This document shows positions 8,178 to 16,423 of a DNA stretch of 56,803 bases, one piece after another (the stretch's first letter is position 1; every line of letters begins with the position of its first letter). This DNA comes from Streptomyces sp. CC208A. Lineage in GTDB: Bacteria; Actinomycetota; Actinomycetes; Streptomycetales; Streptomycetaceae. A model generated the notes under the pieces. The model worked only from the letters and a program-made list of their open reading frames with translations. It had not been told where the DNA came from and did no database searches. The stretch spans positions 1 through 56,803 of the forward strand of contig NZ_JASCXN010000043.1 in the NCBI RefSeq assembly GCF_030010625.1, given 5' to 3'. Made by a program: the position numbers and the translations under genes.

Positions 8178-8837
8178 ATGGACAACGACACCAGCAAGAA
8201 GATCATCGTGTTCGGGGCCGGCGGTCGCGTGGGCCGGGCGGCCGTCGCGGAGGCGGTGGCCCGGGGCCACCGGGTGACGGCGGTGGTGCGGGACCCGGCG
8301 CGCCATCCGGACCTCGGCCGGCCGGGCGTGGAGGTCGTACGCGGCGACGTGACGGACCCGGAGTCGGTGGCGGTGCTCGCCGGTGGGCACGACGCGGCCG
8401 TGCACGCCTCCGCCCGCCTCGACGTGCCGTCGGAGGAGTACTTCGCGGCGACGGCGAAGGCGCTGGTCTCCGGGCTCACGGCGGCCGGAGTGGGCCGGCT
8501 CGTCACCCTGGGGATCGCCACCACCCTCGAAGCCGCTTCCGGGGCACGGCTGATGGACGCGCCGGACTTCCCGGCGGAGTGGCGGGCCTTCGCGCAGGGC
8601 CACGTCGTGGAGTTCGAGCTGCTGACGGACGGGGCCGGGCCCGAGCTTGACTGGCTGATGGTGGTGCCGCCGCTGGACCTGAACCCGGAGGCCGAGCCCA
8701 CCGGCGGCTACCGGACGGCGGTGGGCACGGTCCTGGACGGGTCCGGCCGGATCGCGCACGCCGATCTGGCGCTCGCGCTGCTGGACGAGATCGAGGCGCC
8801 CCGCCACAGTCGGGTCCAGCTCGCGGTCTCGGTCTGA
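8178..8837 (+). CDS. NAD(P)-dependent oxidoreductase, NmrA/SDR-atypical type
   Basis: A 219-residue Rossmann protein. KKIIVFGAGGRVGRAAVAEA gives the dinucleotide-binding GxGGxxG motif near residues 13-19, and VEVVRGDVTDPESVA matches the NmrA-like second strand. A canonical YxxxK catalytic pair is not evident, so it may act as a redox sensor or an atypical reductase. The ATG at 8178 is the first in-frame start after the divergent intergenic region. The divergent HxlR gene is the likely regulator, a common pairing in actinobacteria. A weak reductase or a quinone-responsive protein are both possible. Confidence 0.87.
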   Translation: MDNDTSKKIIVFGAGGRVGRAAVAEAVARGHRVTAVVRDPARHPDLGRPGVEVVRGDVTDPESVAVLAGGHDAAVHASARLDVPSEEYFAATAKALVSGLTAAGVGRLVTLGIATTLEAASGARLMDAPDFPAEWRAFAQGHVVEFELLTDGAGPELDWLMVVPPLDLNPEAEPTGGYRTAVGTVLDGSGRIAHADLALALLDEIEAPRHSRVQLAVSV

Positions 8838-8859
8838 CGTCCCGACCGGGCCGGGGGGT

Positions 8860-9159
8860 TCAGCCCTGGCCGCCGAGCCAGCCGAGGCCCTCGATCAGTT
8901 CCTCCTGGTTCATCACCGGCGAGTAGTGGATCCTGGCGCCGAGCCGCATGAAGAACGGCTCCGCGAGGGCGGGCAGGTCGGAGGGCTCGTTCAGGTCGAA
9001 GAAGAGGTAGGCGGTGCGACAGCCGTTCTCGACGGTGAAGTAGGCGGATTCGGGGCGGATGCGTCCGAGTGCTTCCTGCATGAGCTCCGGGACGACGCCC
9101 TGCTTGATGAGGTCGTTGGCGGCCTCGGTGTTCATCTCGACCTTCATGAGCATGCGCAT
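8860..9159 (-). CDS. Small conserved hypothetical protein, dimeric alpha/beta-barrel-like
   Basis: A 99-residue protein with the pattern MKVEMNTEAANDLIKQG...YFTVENGCRTAYLFFDLNE...PFFMRLGARIHYSPVMNQEEL, resembling actinobacterial DUF3303-like or muconolactone-isomerase-like ferredoxin folds (strand-helix-strand-strand-helix-strand). AAAGGGG lies nine bases before the ATG at 9159, supporting that start over Met5. No catalytic residues can be named. It stands alone between convergent and divergent neighbours. Confidence 0.75.
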   Translation of the reverse strand: MRMLMKVEMNTEAANDLIKQGVVPELMQEALGRIRPESAYFTVENGCRTAYLFFDLNEPSDLPALAEPFFMRLGARIHYSPVMNQEELIEGLGWLGGQG

Positions 9160-9286
9160 GACGCGGCCCCTTTCCCGGCCGGGCGGGGGCTCGGCGCGGC
9201 GGGCCCTCGGTCCACCCGGACGTCCTCACTTCCAGCGTCCTCCCGTGCCCGCGCGGGAGCCACCGGGGGTGGGGCGTCCGCCTGTC

Positions 9287-9547
9287 TCAGGCGGGCAGGG
9301 GCGCGCAGCGGACGAGGAGCTCGTCCAGTGAGAGGTCGAGGACGCCGGCGAGGGCCGCGACGGTGAAGAAGGCCGGGGTGGGGGCGCGGCCGGTCTCGAT
9401 CTTGCGGAGGGTCTCGGCGGACAGGCCGGCCGCCGCGGCGATCTCGACCATCGAGCGCTCGCCGCGGGCCTCGCGCAGCAGCCGCCCGAGCCGCTCGCCG
9501 CGCTCGCGCTCTTCGGGGGTGAGGGGGGTGCGCACCATGCGGTCCAC
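9287..9547 (-). CDS. XRE-family helix-turn-helix regulator
   Basis: An 86-residue single-domain DNA-binding protein. The helix-turn-helix is clear: LGRLLREARGERSMVEIAAAAGLSAETLRKIETGRAPTP spans residues 20-58, followed by the stabilising helices FFTVAALAGVLDLSLDELL. The start may be the ATG at 9547 or Met4 at 9538. It is divergent from methionine aminopeptidase across 43 bases that contain a perfect 12-base palindrome, so it probably controls itself and that gene. Confidence 0.9.
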   Translation of the reverse strand: MDRMVRTPLTPEERERGERLGRLLREARGERSMVEIAAAAGLSAETLRKIETGRAPTPAFFTVAALAGVLDLSLDELLVRCAPLPA

Positions 9548-9569
9548 TCTACCCGCCCGAACCGATTCT

Positions 9570-9581
9570 TATACCGGTATA
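9570..9581. promoter_or_regulatory. Palindromic operator overlapping two divergent -10 boxes
   Basis: TATACCGGTATA is a perfect 12-base palindrome between the XRE gene and map. Its right half extends into TATAGT (9578-9583), a good plus-strand -10, and its left half on the minus strand extends into TATAAG (9573-9568). A protein bound here would cover both promoters. The plus-strand -10 is 7 bases from the ATG at 9591, suggesting a leaderless map transcript. Confidence 0.65.
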
Positions 9582-9590
9582 GTAATGGGA

Positions 9591-10358
9591 ATGGTGGAGA
9601 TCAAGACCGAAGAGAACCTGACGGCGATGCGCGAGGCGGGCCGCGTGGTGGCCCGCGCCCTGGCGGCGGCCCGGGAGCTGGCGGCGCCCGGCGTGCCGGT
9701 CGCCGCGCTCGACCGGGCGGCACGGGAGGTCCTGGCCGAGGCCGGTGCGGACTCGCCCTTCCTGGGCTACCGCCCGGCCTGGGCCCCTGTCCCGTTCCCG
9801 GGCGTCCTCTGCGTGTCCGTCAACGACGCGATCGTGCACGGCGTCCCGGACGGGACGGTCCTCCGGGACGGCGACCTGGTCTCGGTGGACTGCGGGGCCC
9901 GCCTCGACGGCTGGGTGGGGGACGCGGCGGTCAGTTTCACCGTCGGCCGCGCCCGCCCCGAGGACACCCGGCTGATCGGCGCCGCCGAGGAGGCCCTGGC
10001 CGCCGGCATCGCGGCGGCGGTCGTCGGCAACCGGATCGGGGACATCGCGCACGCGGTCGGCACGGTCTGCCGCAGGGCCGGGTACGGCATCCCGGACGGC
10101 TTCGGCGGACACGGCGTCGGCCGCGCCATGCACGAGGGCCCCGACGTGCCCAACGAGGGGCGGCCGGGGCGCGGGACGAGACTGCGGCCCGGCATGGTCC
10201 TGGCCATCGAGCCGATGCTCGTCGGGGGCGGCGGCGACGAGCACTACACGGCGCGGGACGGCTGGACGGTCCGTACCCTCGACGGCTCCCGCGCCGCCCA
10301 CGCCGAGCACACCGTCGCCGTCACGGAGGCGGGCCCCCGCGTCCTGACCGCCCCCTAG
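9591..10358 (+). CDS. map: Type I methionine aminopeptidase
   Basis: A 255-residue M24-family peptidase that removes the initiator Met from new proteins. All five metal ligands are visible: Asp in SVDCGARLDG, Asp in WVGDAAVSF, His in GGHGVGRAMH, Glu in VLAIEPMLV and Glu in HAEHTVAVT. The substrate-site FNDAIVHG pattern appears as VSVNDAIVHGVPD. There is no N-terminal zinc-finger extension. The ATG at 9591 lies 7 bases after a -10-like TATAGT; the in-frame ATG at 9585 would overlap the promoter. Streptomyces usually carry more than one map gene. This one, paired with its own XRE regulator, is probably an accessory copy. Confidence 0.93.
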   Translation: MVEIKTEENLTAMREAGRVVARALAAARELAAPGVPVAALDRAAREVLAEAGADSPFLGYRPAWAPVPFPGVLCVSVNDAIVHGVPDGTVLRDGDLVSVDCGARLDGWVGDAAVSFTVGRARPEDTRLIGAAEEALAAGIAAAVVGNRIGDIAHAVGTVCRRAGYGIPDGFGGHGVGRAMHEGPDVPNEGRPGRGTRLRPGMVLAIEPMLVGGGGDEHYTARDGWTVRTLDGSRAAHAEHTVAVTEAGPRVLTAP

Positions 10359-10373
10359 ACCGGCTCACCGGTC
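10358..10373. terminator. Short hairpin between convergent map and ggt
   Basis: GACCGG-CTCA-CCGGTC forms a perfect 6-bp stem with a 4-base loop across the two stop codons, suited to a bidirectional terminator without a T-tract. Confidence 0.5.
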
Positions 10374-12179
10374 GGGGCGGACCACCATCGCCGAGCCGCC
10401 GCCCCGGCGGACGGTCTCCGCGGCGGCGAGCCAGCGGCCGCCGGGGAGGCGCTGGACACCGGTGGCCGCCCCGATCTCCGGGTTCTGCCGGAAGACGTGC
10501 CCAAGGGCTTCGAGCTCGGATCGCAACGGGCTGTTCCAGAGCGCCGGTTCGAGGTCGGTGGCCGACTGGTTGCGCTGGCTGGCGCGCGGCGCGGCGATGG
10601 CCTCGACGAGCGGCAGGCCCCGGTCGAGGAAGCCGGTGAGGGTCTGAAGGACGGTGGTGATGATGGTCGCGCCGCCCGGGGTGCCGAGGGCGAGGACCGG
10701 CCGGTCATGGCGGTCCAGGACGATCGTCGGGGAGATGGAGGAGCGGGGGCGCTTGCCAGGCCCCGGCAGGTTGGGGTCGTGGACGGCGGGGTCGGCGGGG
10801 GCGAAGGAGAAGTCGGTCAGCTCGTTGTTGAGCAGGAAGCCGCGCCCCGGCACGGTGATGCCGCTGCCGCCGGTGGACTCGATGGTGAGGGTGTAGGCGA
10901 CGACGTTCCCCCACTTGTCGGCGACGGTCAGATGGGTGGTGTTCTCGCCCTCGTACGTCGTCGGCGCCGCCCGCCCGCCGGTGGCGCAGGGCACCGGGCT
11001 GCGGGGGTCGCCGGGCGCGAGCGGGCTGGTGAGCGCGGCGTCGTCGCGGATCAGGCAGGCCCGGGAGTCGGCGTACCGCTGGGAGAGCAGGCCCCGGACG
11101 GGCACGGACTCGAAGGCCGGGTCGCCGACCCAGCGGCCGCGGTCGGCGAAGGCGATCCGGCTCGCCTCGATGAAGCGGTGGAGGTACCGCCCCGGTGAGG
11201 CGGCGGCCAGGTCGCCGGTCTCCAGGATGTTGAGGGCCTCGCCGACGGTCGTGCCGCCGGAGGACGACGGGGCCATGCCGTAGACGTCGAGCCCCCGGTA
11301 GGTGACCTTGGTGGGCGCGCGGCGGACCGTGCGGTACGCGGCGAGGTCCCGTTCCGTCAGGTCGCCGGAGCGGACGGTCCGTTCGGCGCCCTCGCGGACC
11401 GGCGGGGTGCGGACGGTGTCCACGATGTCGCGGGCGAGCGGCCCCCGGTAGAGGGCGTCGACGCCCCGCTCCGCGAGGAGGGCGTACGTACGCGCCAGGT
11501 CCGGGTTCTTCACGACGGAGCCGACCTCGGGCAGTCGTCCGCCGGGCAGGAAGAGCGCGGCGGAGGCCGGGAAGTCGCGGAAGCGGGCCTCGTTGGCGGC
11601 GGTCTGGGCGCGGTAGGTGGCGTCCACGGTGAAGCCCTCGCGGGCGAGCCGCTCGGCGGGGGCGAGGAGGGTGCGCAGCGGTTTGCTGCCCCAGGCGTCG
11701 AGGGCGGTCTTCCAGGTGGCGGGGGTGCCGGGGGTGCCGACGGCGCGTCCGCTGGTCATCGCCTCCGCGAAGGGGATCGGCGCGCCGTTCTCCAGGAAGA
11801 GGCCGGTGTCTGCGGAGGCGGGAGCCGTCTCCCGGCCGTCGACGGTGTGGACGGTACGGGTGCGGGCGTCGTAGTGGACGAGGTAGCCGCCTCCGCCGAT
11901 GCCGGCCGAGTAGGGCTCGGTGACGCCGAGGGCGGCGGCGACGGCGACGGCCGCGTCGACCGCGTTGCCGCCCTGCCGCAGGACCTCGATGCCGGCGGCG
12001 CTGGCGTCGGCGTCGACACTGGCGACGGCACCGCCGTGCCCCACCGCCACGGGCACCTTCGCCGGCGCGGGCGGTGGAGCCGGTGGAGTCCGTACGAGCG
12101 GCGGGGCCGCGGCTCCCACCGAGAGCACCGTCGCGGCGGCCGCCACGACCACCCCGTACCGCACAGCGGAGCGACGCAT
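10365..12179 (-). CDS. ggt: Gamma-glutamyltransferase, secreted
   Basis: A 604-residue Ntn-hydrolase precursor that cleaves and transfers the gamma-glutamyl group of glutathione-like substrates. An N-terminal signal peptide is visible (MRRSAVRYGVVVAAAATVL, Ala-rich to about residue 25), followed by a Pro-rich linker. The large subunit carries GGNAVDAAVA and GIGGGGYLVHYD. Autocleavage is expected before the Thr of ENTTHLTVADKWGN near residue 415, which becomes the N-terminal nucleophile of the small subunit. GTPGGATIITTVLQ supplies the oxyanion region. It is transcribed convergently with map. Length and motifs agree with a complete, functional enzyme. Confidence 0.93.
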   Translation of the reverse strand: MRRSAVRYGVVVAAAATVLSVGAAAPPLVRTPPAPPPAPAKVPVAVGHGGAVASVDADASAAGIEVLRQGGNAVDAAVAVAAALGVTEPYSAGIGGGGYLVHYDARTRTVHTVDGRETAPASADTGLFLENGAPIPFAEAMTSGRAVGTPGTPATWKTALDAWGSKPLRTLLAPAERLAREGFTVDATYRAQTAANEARFRDFPASAALFLPGGRLPEVGSVVKNPDLARTYALLAERGVDALYRGPLARDIVDTVRTPPVREGAERTVRSGDLTERDLAAYRTVRRAPTKVTYRGLDVYGMAPSSSGGTTVGEALNILETGDLAAASPGRYLHRFIEASRIAFADRGRWVGDPAFESVPVRGLLSQRYADSRACLIRDDAALTSPLAPGDPRSPVPCATGGRAAPTTYEGENTTHLTVADKWGNVVAYTLTIESTGGSGITVPGRGFLLNNELTDFSFAPADPAVHDPNLPGPGKRPRSSISPTIVLDRHDRPVLALGTPGGATIITTVLQTLTGFLDRGLPLVEAIAAPRASQRNQSATDLEPALWNSPLRSELEALGHVFRQNPEIGAATGVQRLPGGRWLAAAETVRRGGGSAMVVRPDR

Positions 12180-12293
12180 CCCTGACCTCCCGTCAATGAC
12201 CGTCCACGCAGCGTAACTTCTGTCCGTCCCGACGTCAGGAGCGCCTTCCGGCCCCCTCGAACGGTCACCCGGCCGCCGCTAGCATGCGCCCCT

Positions 12294-13028
12294 ATGGACG
12301 AGGACCTGCGCAACATCGTGCTCGGCGTGCTGGCGACCGGTGTCAGCGCGTCGCTGGGATGGCTCACCCGGACGTACGCGTGGCGGCGGCGGCTCCGCCG
12401 CAAGCAGGCGTTCTTCGGACTGCCCTCCGGCTCGGAGTGCCTGCTCGTGGTGAACCGCCTGGCCGGCAGCGAGCGCGGGGTGCACGCCACCGACGTGTCG
12501 GCGCTGCTCGAACTCTCGGCACTGATCAAGGACTGCGGGGCGCGGCCCCGGATCGTGCAGCACGACACGGCACGTCAGGGCCTCGGGGAGACGGCAGAAT
12601 TCTGCATCGGTGGGCCGTTCTCGAATCGCCGCATGGCCGCTCATCTGCCGAATCTCCTGCCGGGGCTCACGATGAACGTCGAGCAGGAGCCGCCCGAGGA
12701 CCGGGGGATGATCACCGTGGCGGGCGAGACCTACCGCCCGGAGTGGGGCGTCAGCGAGTACGTCGTCCTCGCCCGCCTCACCCTCGGCGAGGGCGGCCGG
12801 CCGGTGTTCCTGCTGTGCGGCCAGGCCGCGGTCACCAACCAGGCCGCGGCACGGTACCTGGCCCGCCGCCACAAGGCGCTGGCCGGCACGTACGGTCCGG
12901 ACGGTTCCTTCGTCCTGCTCCTGAGGGTCGTCAGCTCCCAGGCGTACGGCCCCGACGTCGTCGAGCTGGTGGCCGACGTGACGCGGGCGGCGCTCAGGGC
13001 TCCCGCAGCCGCACCGGCAGCGACTTGA
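12294..13028 (+). CDS. Hypothetical membrane-anchored protein
   Basis: A 244-residue protein I do not recognise. It starts MDEDLRNIVLGVLATGVSASLGW, a probable single N-terminal membrane segment (residues about 8-24) followed by a basic stretch (RTYAWRRRLRRK), so the body is predicted to be cytoplasmic. The soluble part alternates strands and helices (ECLLVVNRLAGSERGVHATDVSALLEL, GMITVAGETYRPEWGV, GRPVFLLCGQAAVTNQAAARYLARR), and could be a nucleotide- or NAD-like binding fold. Its last 35 bases overlap the convergent P450 gene, an unusual tail-to-tail overlap. Confidence 0.75.
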   Translation: MDEDLRNIVLGVLATGVSASLGWLTRTYAWRRRLRRKQAFFGLPSGSECLLVVNRLAGSERGVHATDVSALLELSALIKDCGARPRIVQHDTARQGLGETAEFCIGGPFSNRRMAAHLPNLLPGLTMNVEQEPPEDRGMITVAGETYRPEWGVSEYVVLARLTLGEGGRPVFLLCGQAAVTNQAAARYLARRHKALAGTYGPDGSFVLLLRVVSSQAYGPDVVELVADVTRAALRAPAAAPAAT

Positions 13029-14235
13029 CCCCGTTGATGAAGTTGGAGACGAGCCGGCGGGGCTCCCCGGCGGCCTCGACACCCGCACAGACGTCCCGCA
13101 ACTCCTCGTAGAAGATCCGTAGTTGGATCCGGGCGAAGTGGGCTCCGAGACAGACGTGGGGGCCGTCGCCGAAGGAGACGTGCGGGTTCGGGCGGCGACC
13201 GAGGTCGAGCCGGTGCGGGTCGGGGAAGACGCGTTCGTCGTGGTTGGCGGAGACGTGGAAGACGACGACCTTGTCGCCGCGGGCGATCGGCACCCCGGCC
13301 AGTCCGGTGTCCCGCGCGGCGGTGCGGCGGAAGGAGATCACCGGCGGGTGGACGCGCAGGAGTTCGTCCACGGCGCTCTCCACGGACACCTCCCCCTTCC
13401 AGAGCCTGCCCTGCTCGCCGGGGTCCCCGCAGAGCGCGAGCACCCCGCCCGGGGCCGCCGACCGCACGGTGTCGTTCCCGGCGACGGTGAGCAGGAAGAA
13501 GAACATCTCCAGCTCGGCGTCGGCGAGTTCGGTGGTGGCGAGCGCGGTCATGAGGTCGTCGGCGGGGTGCTCGCGCTTGTAGGCGGCCAGCTCCTGGGCG
13601 TACGCGAACATCTCGGCGAGCCGGGCGGGCGACCGGGGGTTGACCGGCCGTCCGTCGGCGTCGAGGACGGGCGGCTCGTCCGGGTCCTGGTAGGCGATGA
13701 CCCGTTCGGTCCAGGTGTGCAGCAGCCGCCGGTCGCCCGGGGGCACGCCGAGCAGGTCGGTGAGGTTGAGGAGCGCGTAGTCGTCGGTCACGGCCCGTAC
13801 GAGATCGGTCTCGCCGCCCTCCGCCCGGGCGGCCCGCAGCAGCTCGCGGGCGCGTGAGCGCGCGGTCGCCTCGAACCGCTCGATCCGCCCCGGCGTGAAG
13901 GCCCGGCTGACGAGCCTCCGCAGCCTTCCGTGTTCCGGAGGGTCCTGGTTGAGCATCATGCGGCGGATGAAGGGCAGGTCGGCGGGGTCGGGGTCGCGGA
14001 TCTGGGTGGCGCCGAGCCAGGAGGAGTACGTCTCCGCGTCCTTGAGCACCCGAACGACGTCGGCGTGCCGTGTCACCGCCCAGAAGCCGGTACCCGCGGG
14101 CCATCCGAGCACCGCCCGCTCCTCCTGCCAGGCGACCGGCGCCCGGTCGCGCAGCCCCCGGAAGGCGTCGTGCGGCGGCCCGGCGGCGTGGACGCGCGGG
14201 TCGAAGACGTCGGGAAGGTTCGGCGGCTGCTCCAC
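12994..14235 (-). CDS. Cytochrome P450
   Basis: A 413-residue soluble bacterial P450. The heme loop FGDGPHVCLGAHFAR has the axial Cys362. The I-helix motif is AGNDT at 252-256, with an Asn instead of the usual acidic residue (AGxET/AGHDT) before the acid-alcohol pair. The ExxR motif is Glu291-Arg294 in ELLRVHPPV. No ferredoxin or redox partner gene lies next to it. Its 3' end overlaps the convergent hypothetical gene by 35 bases. The family shape (YSSWLGATQIRDPDP, FIRRMMLNQDPPEH) resembles linalool- or steroid-type CYP families, but the substrate cannot be set from sequence. Confidence 0.92.
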   Translation of the reverse strand: MEQPPNLPDVFDPRVHAAGPPHDAFRGLRDRAPVAWQEERAVLGWPAGTGFWAVTRHADVVRVLKDAETYSSWLGATQIRDPDPADLPFIRRMMLNQDPPEHGRLRRLVSRAFTPGRIERFEATARSRARELLRAARAEGGETDLVRAVTDDYALLNLTDLLGVPPGDRRLLHTWTERVIAYQDPDEPPVLDADGRPVNPRSPARLAEMFAYAQELAAYKREHPADDLMTALATTELADAELEMFFFLLTVAGNDTVRSAAPGGVLALCGDPGEQGRLWKGEVSVESAVDELLRVHPPVISFRRTAARDTGLAGVPIARGDKVVVFHVSANHDERVFPDPHRLDLGRRPNPHVSFGDGPHVCLGAHFARIQLRIFYEELRDVCAGVEAAGEPRRLVSNFINGVKSLPVRLREP

Positions 14236-14356
14236 GGGCCCCAGCCTGGAGCAGAAGCCGGCGCGTGTCCATGACGCCGAGCCCTCCCCCGTCCCTCTCC
14301 CTCACGCCGGGCCCGCCGGCGCCCCCCTCACGCCCGGCGCACCCGTCGCGCCAATC

Positions 14357-14411
14357 GTTACCCGCACGTAACTTACCGACCGGTTACCACGGGTAGCCCC
14401 TCGCGGTTACC
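14357..14411. promoter_or_regulatory. GTTACC repeats in the divergent P450/hydrolase promoter region
   Basis: Three GTTACC boxes begin at 14357, 14383 and 14406. The first is also half of GTTAC-CCGCAC-GTAAC, a 5-bp inverted repeat. They lie in the 228 bases between the P450 and the secreted hydrolase genes, as a regulator-binding array would. Confidence 0.4.
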
Positions 14412-14463
14412 GTCGGGCCACCTCACTGCTCCCCACCAGTGACCCCCCATCGAGGAGTGGCCC

Positions 14464-16017
14464 GTGCGTACTTCCCCGGCCCTCGCCGTCTCGGCCGCGC
14501 TGGTGGCCGGGACGGCGCTGTCCGTCGCCCCCGCCGCCCAGGCCGCCGAGAGCGGCACGTCGATCCGGTTCGTGGACATCGCCGGCGACGGCGGCACCGT
14601 CCTCAAGGCCAATGTCGTCACCCCCGCCGGGGCCGACGGCTCCGTCCGCCACCCGGTGATCGTCCTGCCCACCAGCTGGGCCATGCCCCAGGTCGAGTAC
14701 CTGGCGCAGGCGCAGAAGCTCGCCGAATCCGGTTACGTCGTGGTGAGTTACAACTCGCGCGGCTTCTGGCAGTCCGGCGGCGAGATCGAGACCGCCGGCC
14801 CCAGGGACGTCGCCGACGCCTCCAAGGTGATCGACTGGGCGCTCGCGAACACCCCGGCCGACCCGGACAAGGTCGGTATGGCCGGGGTGAGTTACGGCGC
14901 GGGAATCAGCCTGCTCGCCGCCGCCCACGACCCCCGGGTGAAGGCCGTCGCCGCGCTCAGCGGCTGGGCCGACCTCATCGAGTCCATCTACAGCGGGCGG
15001 ACCCAGCACCTCCAGGCCGCCGCCCTGCTCGGCGGCGCGGCCTACCTCACCGGCCGTCCCGGGCCCGAACTGAAGCGGATTCTCGGCGACTTCCTCTCGT
15101 CCGACCTGGACAAGGAGGACGAGATGATCGCCTGGGGGAAGCAGCGGTCCGCCGCCACCAACCTCGACCGGATCAACGCCAACGGCACCGCCGTCATGCT
15201 CGGCAACGCCTGGGGCGACACCATCTTCCCGCCCAACCAGTACGCGAGCTTCTACGAGAAGCTGAAGGGCCCCAAGCGGCTGGAGTTCCGCCCCGGCGAC
15301 CACGCCACCGCCGAGGCCACCGGCCTCCTCGGTCTGCCCAACGACACCTGGACCAGCGCCCACCGCTGGTTCGACCGGTATCTGAAGGGCGTCGACAACG
15401 GCATCGACCGCGAGCCGCCCGTCCGGCTCAAGCCCCGCTCCGACGGCGGCTACGAGGGCTACGCCGACTGGAAGGCGGTCAACGCGCACCGCGACCGCAT
15501 CGCCCTGGACGACCCCGAGCATCTCTGGGCCAACGTGGACTCCGGCGCCAACGGCGGCATCGTGCTCCTCACCAACCTGCTCGACCAGCTGGCGCAGACC
15601 CCGCCGGCCGTCTCCGTGCCGCTGCTCCCCCGCTCCTTCGCCGCCGTCTGGCAGTCCGGCCGTTACGGCTCCGGGGCCGCGGTGCGCGGCACACCGGTCC
15701 TGCACACCACGGTCACCCCGACCGCCGGGAGCGGCACCTTCGTCGCGTACCTCTACGACGTGGGCCCGCTCGGCATCGGCAAGCTGGTGTCCCACGCCCC
15801 GTACACCTTCCACGACAGGACGCCGGGGCGGCCGTTCGCCGTGGACCTGGAGCTGTTCTCCACGGCCTACGACGTACCGGCGGGCCACCGGCTCGCGCTG
15901 GTCGTCGACACCGTCGACCCGCTGTACATCGAGCACAACCCGGCCGGCGCGCAGCTGACCTTCTCCTCCCCCGGGTCCGATCCCTCGTACCTGGCGGTGC
16001 CGTTGCGGAAGGAGTGA
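14464..16017 (+). CDS. Secreted CocE/NonD-family alpha/beta hydrolase (X-Pro dipeptidyl-peptidase-like)
   Basis: A 517-residue exported serine hydrolase. The signal peptide is MRTSPALAVSAALVAGTAL...APAAQAAE, with cleavage likely after AQA near residue 27. The catalytic serine sits in GVSYG (near residue 143), with the preceding VVSYNSRGFWQSGG segment typical of the S15 family. Asp is probably in NAWGDTIFP and His in FRPGDHA. A C-terminal beta-sandwich (VLHTTVTPTAGSGTFVAYLYD...) matches the family's jelly-roll domain. The GTG at 14464 has GAGGAG upstream. It likely hydrolyses esters or prolyl peptides outside the cell. Confidence 0.9.
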   Translation: MRTSPALAVSAALVAGTALSVAPAAQAAESGTSIRFVDIAGDGGTVLKANVVTPAGADGSVRHPVIVLPTSWAMPQVEYLAQAQKLAESGYVVVSYNSRGFWQSGGEIETAGPRDVADASKVIDWALANTPADPDKVGMAGVSYGAGISLLAAAHDPRVKAVAALSGWADLIESIYSGRTQHLQAAALLGGAAYLTGRPGPELKRILGDFLSSDLDKEDEMIAWGKQRSAATNLDRINANGTAVMLGNAWGDTIFPPNQYASFYEKLKGPKRLEFRPGDHATAEATGLLGLPNDTWTSAHRWFDRYLKGVDNGIDREPPVRLKPRSDGGYEGYADWKAVNAHRDRIALDDPEHLWANVDSGANGGIVLLTNLLDQLAQTPPAVSVPLLPRSFAAVWQSGRYGSGAAVRGTPVLHTTVTPTAGSGTFVAYLYDVGPLGIGKLVSHAPYTFHDRTPGRPFAVDLELFSTAYDVPAGHRLALVVDTVDPLYIEHNPAGAQLTFSSPGSDPSYLAVPLRKE

Positions 16018-16030
16018 TCCCGGCTGCTGC

Positions 16031-16049
16031 CGGGCCGGTTTCAGGCCCG
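16031..16049 (+). terminator. Hairpin after the secreted hydrolase
   Basis: CGGGCC-GGTTTCA-GGCCCG, a 6-bp GC stem 13 bases after the stop, without a T-tract. A second small palindrome, CCCGTACGGG, follows at 16058-16067. Confidence 0.5.
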
Positions 16050-16423
16050 TGCGGGGGCCCGTACGGGGGTCACTCGCGGCCCGGCGGCGTGATCACCGGT
16101 GCGGCGGGAGCGACGTCCACCCCCTTCGTGCGGGGGTCGCGGCGCTCCCGGCGCGCGACCCAGGGCGCGCTCCACTCGCGATCCCGGCCCTCCCGGACCG
16201 AGCCGGCAAGCTCGGCCCTCCAGGACCGGGAAGACGACGTCACGCCGTCCGATCAGCGGATAGACGCTCATGCGCTGCCCTGCCCCCTTTGCCGGCGGTG
16301 TGCCGGTGCGGTGTGTGCGGTGTGTCGAGACAGCGCAAACTATCCATCACAAAAAGGGACTTCACGCCCGACACGCATGAAAGGTGCAAGTAGGTATTAG
16401 CCGTATTTACGGCAGGCGGAAGG
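16050..16423. other. Non-coding stretch; possible minus-strand small frame
   Basis: No convincing gene. A minus-strand frame starting at 16271 (MSVYPLIGRRDVVFPVLEGR) begins plausibly but soon becomes Arg/Gly/Pro-rich low-complexity sequence and has no good ribosome site. The AT-rich segment near 16336-16360 is a possible promoter region for either strand. Confidence 0.4.

Noticed and set aside
16041..16271. A 76-codon minus-strand frame
   Set aside because: Only the first 20 residues look protein-like; no ribosome site and low-complexity remainder.
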